A DNA stretch of 47,101 nucleotides from Candidatus Woesearchaeota archaeon (GTDB taxonomy: Archaea; Nanobdellota; Nanobdellia; Woesearchaeales; BM511), in assembly GCA_002867475.1 (NCBI GenBank), contig PKTL01000039.1:1-47101 (forward strand). Direction: 5' to 3'. The notes below the pieces were generated by a model, which had not been told where the DNA came from, ran no database searches, and saw only the letters and a program-made list of their open reading frames with translations. This document shows positions 46,008 through 47,101 of the stretch, in pieces. Numbering within the stretch: position 1 is the first letter of the stretch; the number at the start of each line of letters is the position of its first letter. A program made the position numbers and the translations under genes.

Positions 46008-46925
46008 TCATCTTATATATAATTTACTATTTGTAATATCGCTTGTTAAACCTTCACCAATGCTTTTTCCAAAACCGTTTGTGAAACCATAAATCATTTC
46101 ACTAAAGGAGACTTCTCTATGATATTCTTCAAATTGTACTGTCTCATTCAATTTGGTTTCTAAAAAGCTGATAAGTTCAGCTTCACTTCCAAGACTATCA
46201 ACAAAACCAAGCCTGAGCGCTTCCTTACCAAGCCAAACCTCTCCAGTAGCAAAGCTTTCAACTTTTTCAATATTCATATTTCTACCACTGCTTACTTGAT
46301 ATATGAACTCATCACGTAAATCAAAAAGAAGCATTTCAAGCATCTCTTTCTCTTCATCAGTCATCTCTTTGTAAGGACTGCCTAAATCTTTGTAATCTCC
46401 AGCAATCATCCGGTTATAAGTGATGTTATATCTATCAAGAAGACCTTCAAACGAAAGATAAGCGCCAGTTACTCCAATGCTTCCAACAAGACTCATTCGA
46501 TTAGCCATTATGTGATCTGTGCTTGCAGCAATCCAATAAGCACCACTAGCACCAATATCTCTAATATAAGCAATAGTTGTGATATTTAATCCTTTCAAGC
46601 TTTCAATCTTTTGACTTATTTCATCACTAGCAACAGGGCTTCCGCCCCCGCTATTAACTTCAAATACTATAGCTTTAGTATTAGGATTCTTGACAGCTTC
46701 ATTTATTAACCCATTTATTACATCAGGATCTGCGTTACCTGATGACATGAAACTATCATAATTGGATGCAATGACTCCTTTAACATCAATCACTGCAACA
46801 TTTCCTGTTTTAACATCAAAAAATATTACGTCTAATAATATGCCTGTAATCCAAAGTACCAAAAGAAAACTAATGGCTTTTTTCCAATTGAACTTGTTCT
46901 CAATTTTAACATCTTTTTTTTTCAT
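46008..46925 (-). CDS. sppA: Signal peptide peptidase SppA
   Basis: VNSGGGSPVASDEI; GASGAYWIAASTDHIMANRMSLVGSIGV; DYKDLGSPYKEMTDEEKEMLE. Confidence 0.95.
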   Translation of the reverse strand: MKKKDVKIENKFNWKKAISFLLVLWITGILLDVIFFDVKTGNVAVIDVKGVIASNYDSFMSSGNADPDVINGLINEAVKNPNTKAIVFEVNSGGGSPVASDEISQKIESLKGLNITTIAYIRDIGASGAYWIAASTDHIMANRMSLVGSIGVTGAYLSFEGLLDRYNITYNRMIAGDYKDLGSPYKEMTDEEKEMLEMLLFDLRDEFIYQVSSGRNMNIEKVESFATGEVWLGKEALRLGFVDSLGSEAELISFLETKLNETVQFEEYHREVSFSEMIYGFTNGFGKSIGEGLTSDITNSKLYIR

Positions 46926-47033
46926 ATTAAATGCTCCTCCATCAAATAGGAATTCGTTATAACTTCACTAAATCTTTTATTATATATTATAAGATATGCT
47001 ATGTCAATTAAAGGAATAAATATAAAACATTGA

Positions 47034-47101
47034 TTATGATTCTTCAGAAACCTTTATAATCAATTTTCCAGAATGAGAACCGTCAAATAACCTGTTCATG
47101 G
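47034..47101 (-). CDS. C-terminal fragment of a CDS running off the window (possible zinc/quinone oxidoreductase)
   Basis: Minus translation ...MNRLFDGSHSGKLIIKVSEES*; GKLIIKV-type end. Confidence 0.4.
   Translation of the reverse strand, partial: MNRLFDGSHSGKLIIKVSEES

Overview
Gene-dense, AT-rich archaeal chromosome segment. The informational genes (alpha-proteasome, SBDS, exosome Rrp4/Rrp41/Rrp42, RNAP subunit K, thermosome, TFS), the BHB tRNA intron and the leaderless promoters are archaeal. The many bacterial-type genes suggest a DPANN/Woesearchaeota-like lineage; this is inference, with no phylogeny run. Main blocks: (i) psmA-sdo1-rrp4-rrp41-rrp42-rpoK operon, orphan CheC and thermosome; (ii) secreted/surface protein genes with LspA, SipS and SppA peptidases and two lipobox proteins; (iii) folate-dependent thymidylate and deoxypyrimidine genes (cdd, HD phosphohydrolase, dCMP deaminase, small P-loop kinase, thyA-folA-glyA); (iv) a membrane-anchored lytic-transglycosylase-like protein beside an MraZ/AbrB-like protein and a truncated Hel308-like helicase; (v) tRNA-Asn with a 21-nt BHB intron, tRNA-Ile and a free-standing LAGLIDADG endonuclease; (vi) GT-C glycosyltransferase, frameshifted UbiA/DPPR-synthase-like and PAP2 genes beside a 1220-aa repeat-rich surface protein. 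Most notable signals not in the ORF track: a 15-codon mini-ORF and SD/anti-SD hairpin before TFS (19374-19439), a structured intergenic segment with several perfect hairpins (11952-12104), an unlisted 42-aa zinc ribbon (14661-14789), and mosaic near-identical repeats within the surface protein gene. No rRNA, CRISPR array or transposase was recognised. All family assignments come from motif recognition by eye; no database search was run.
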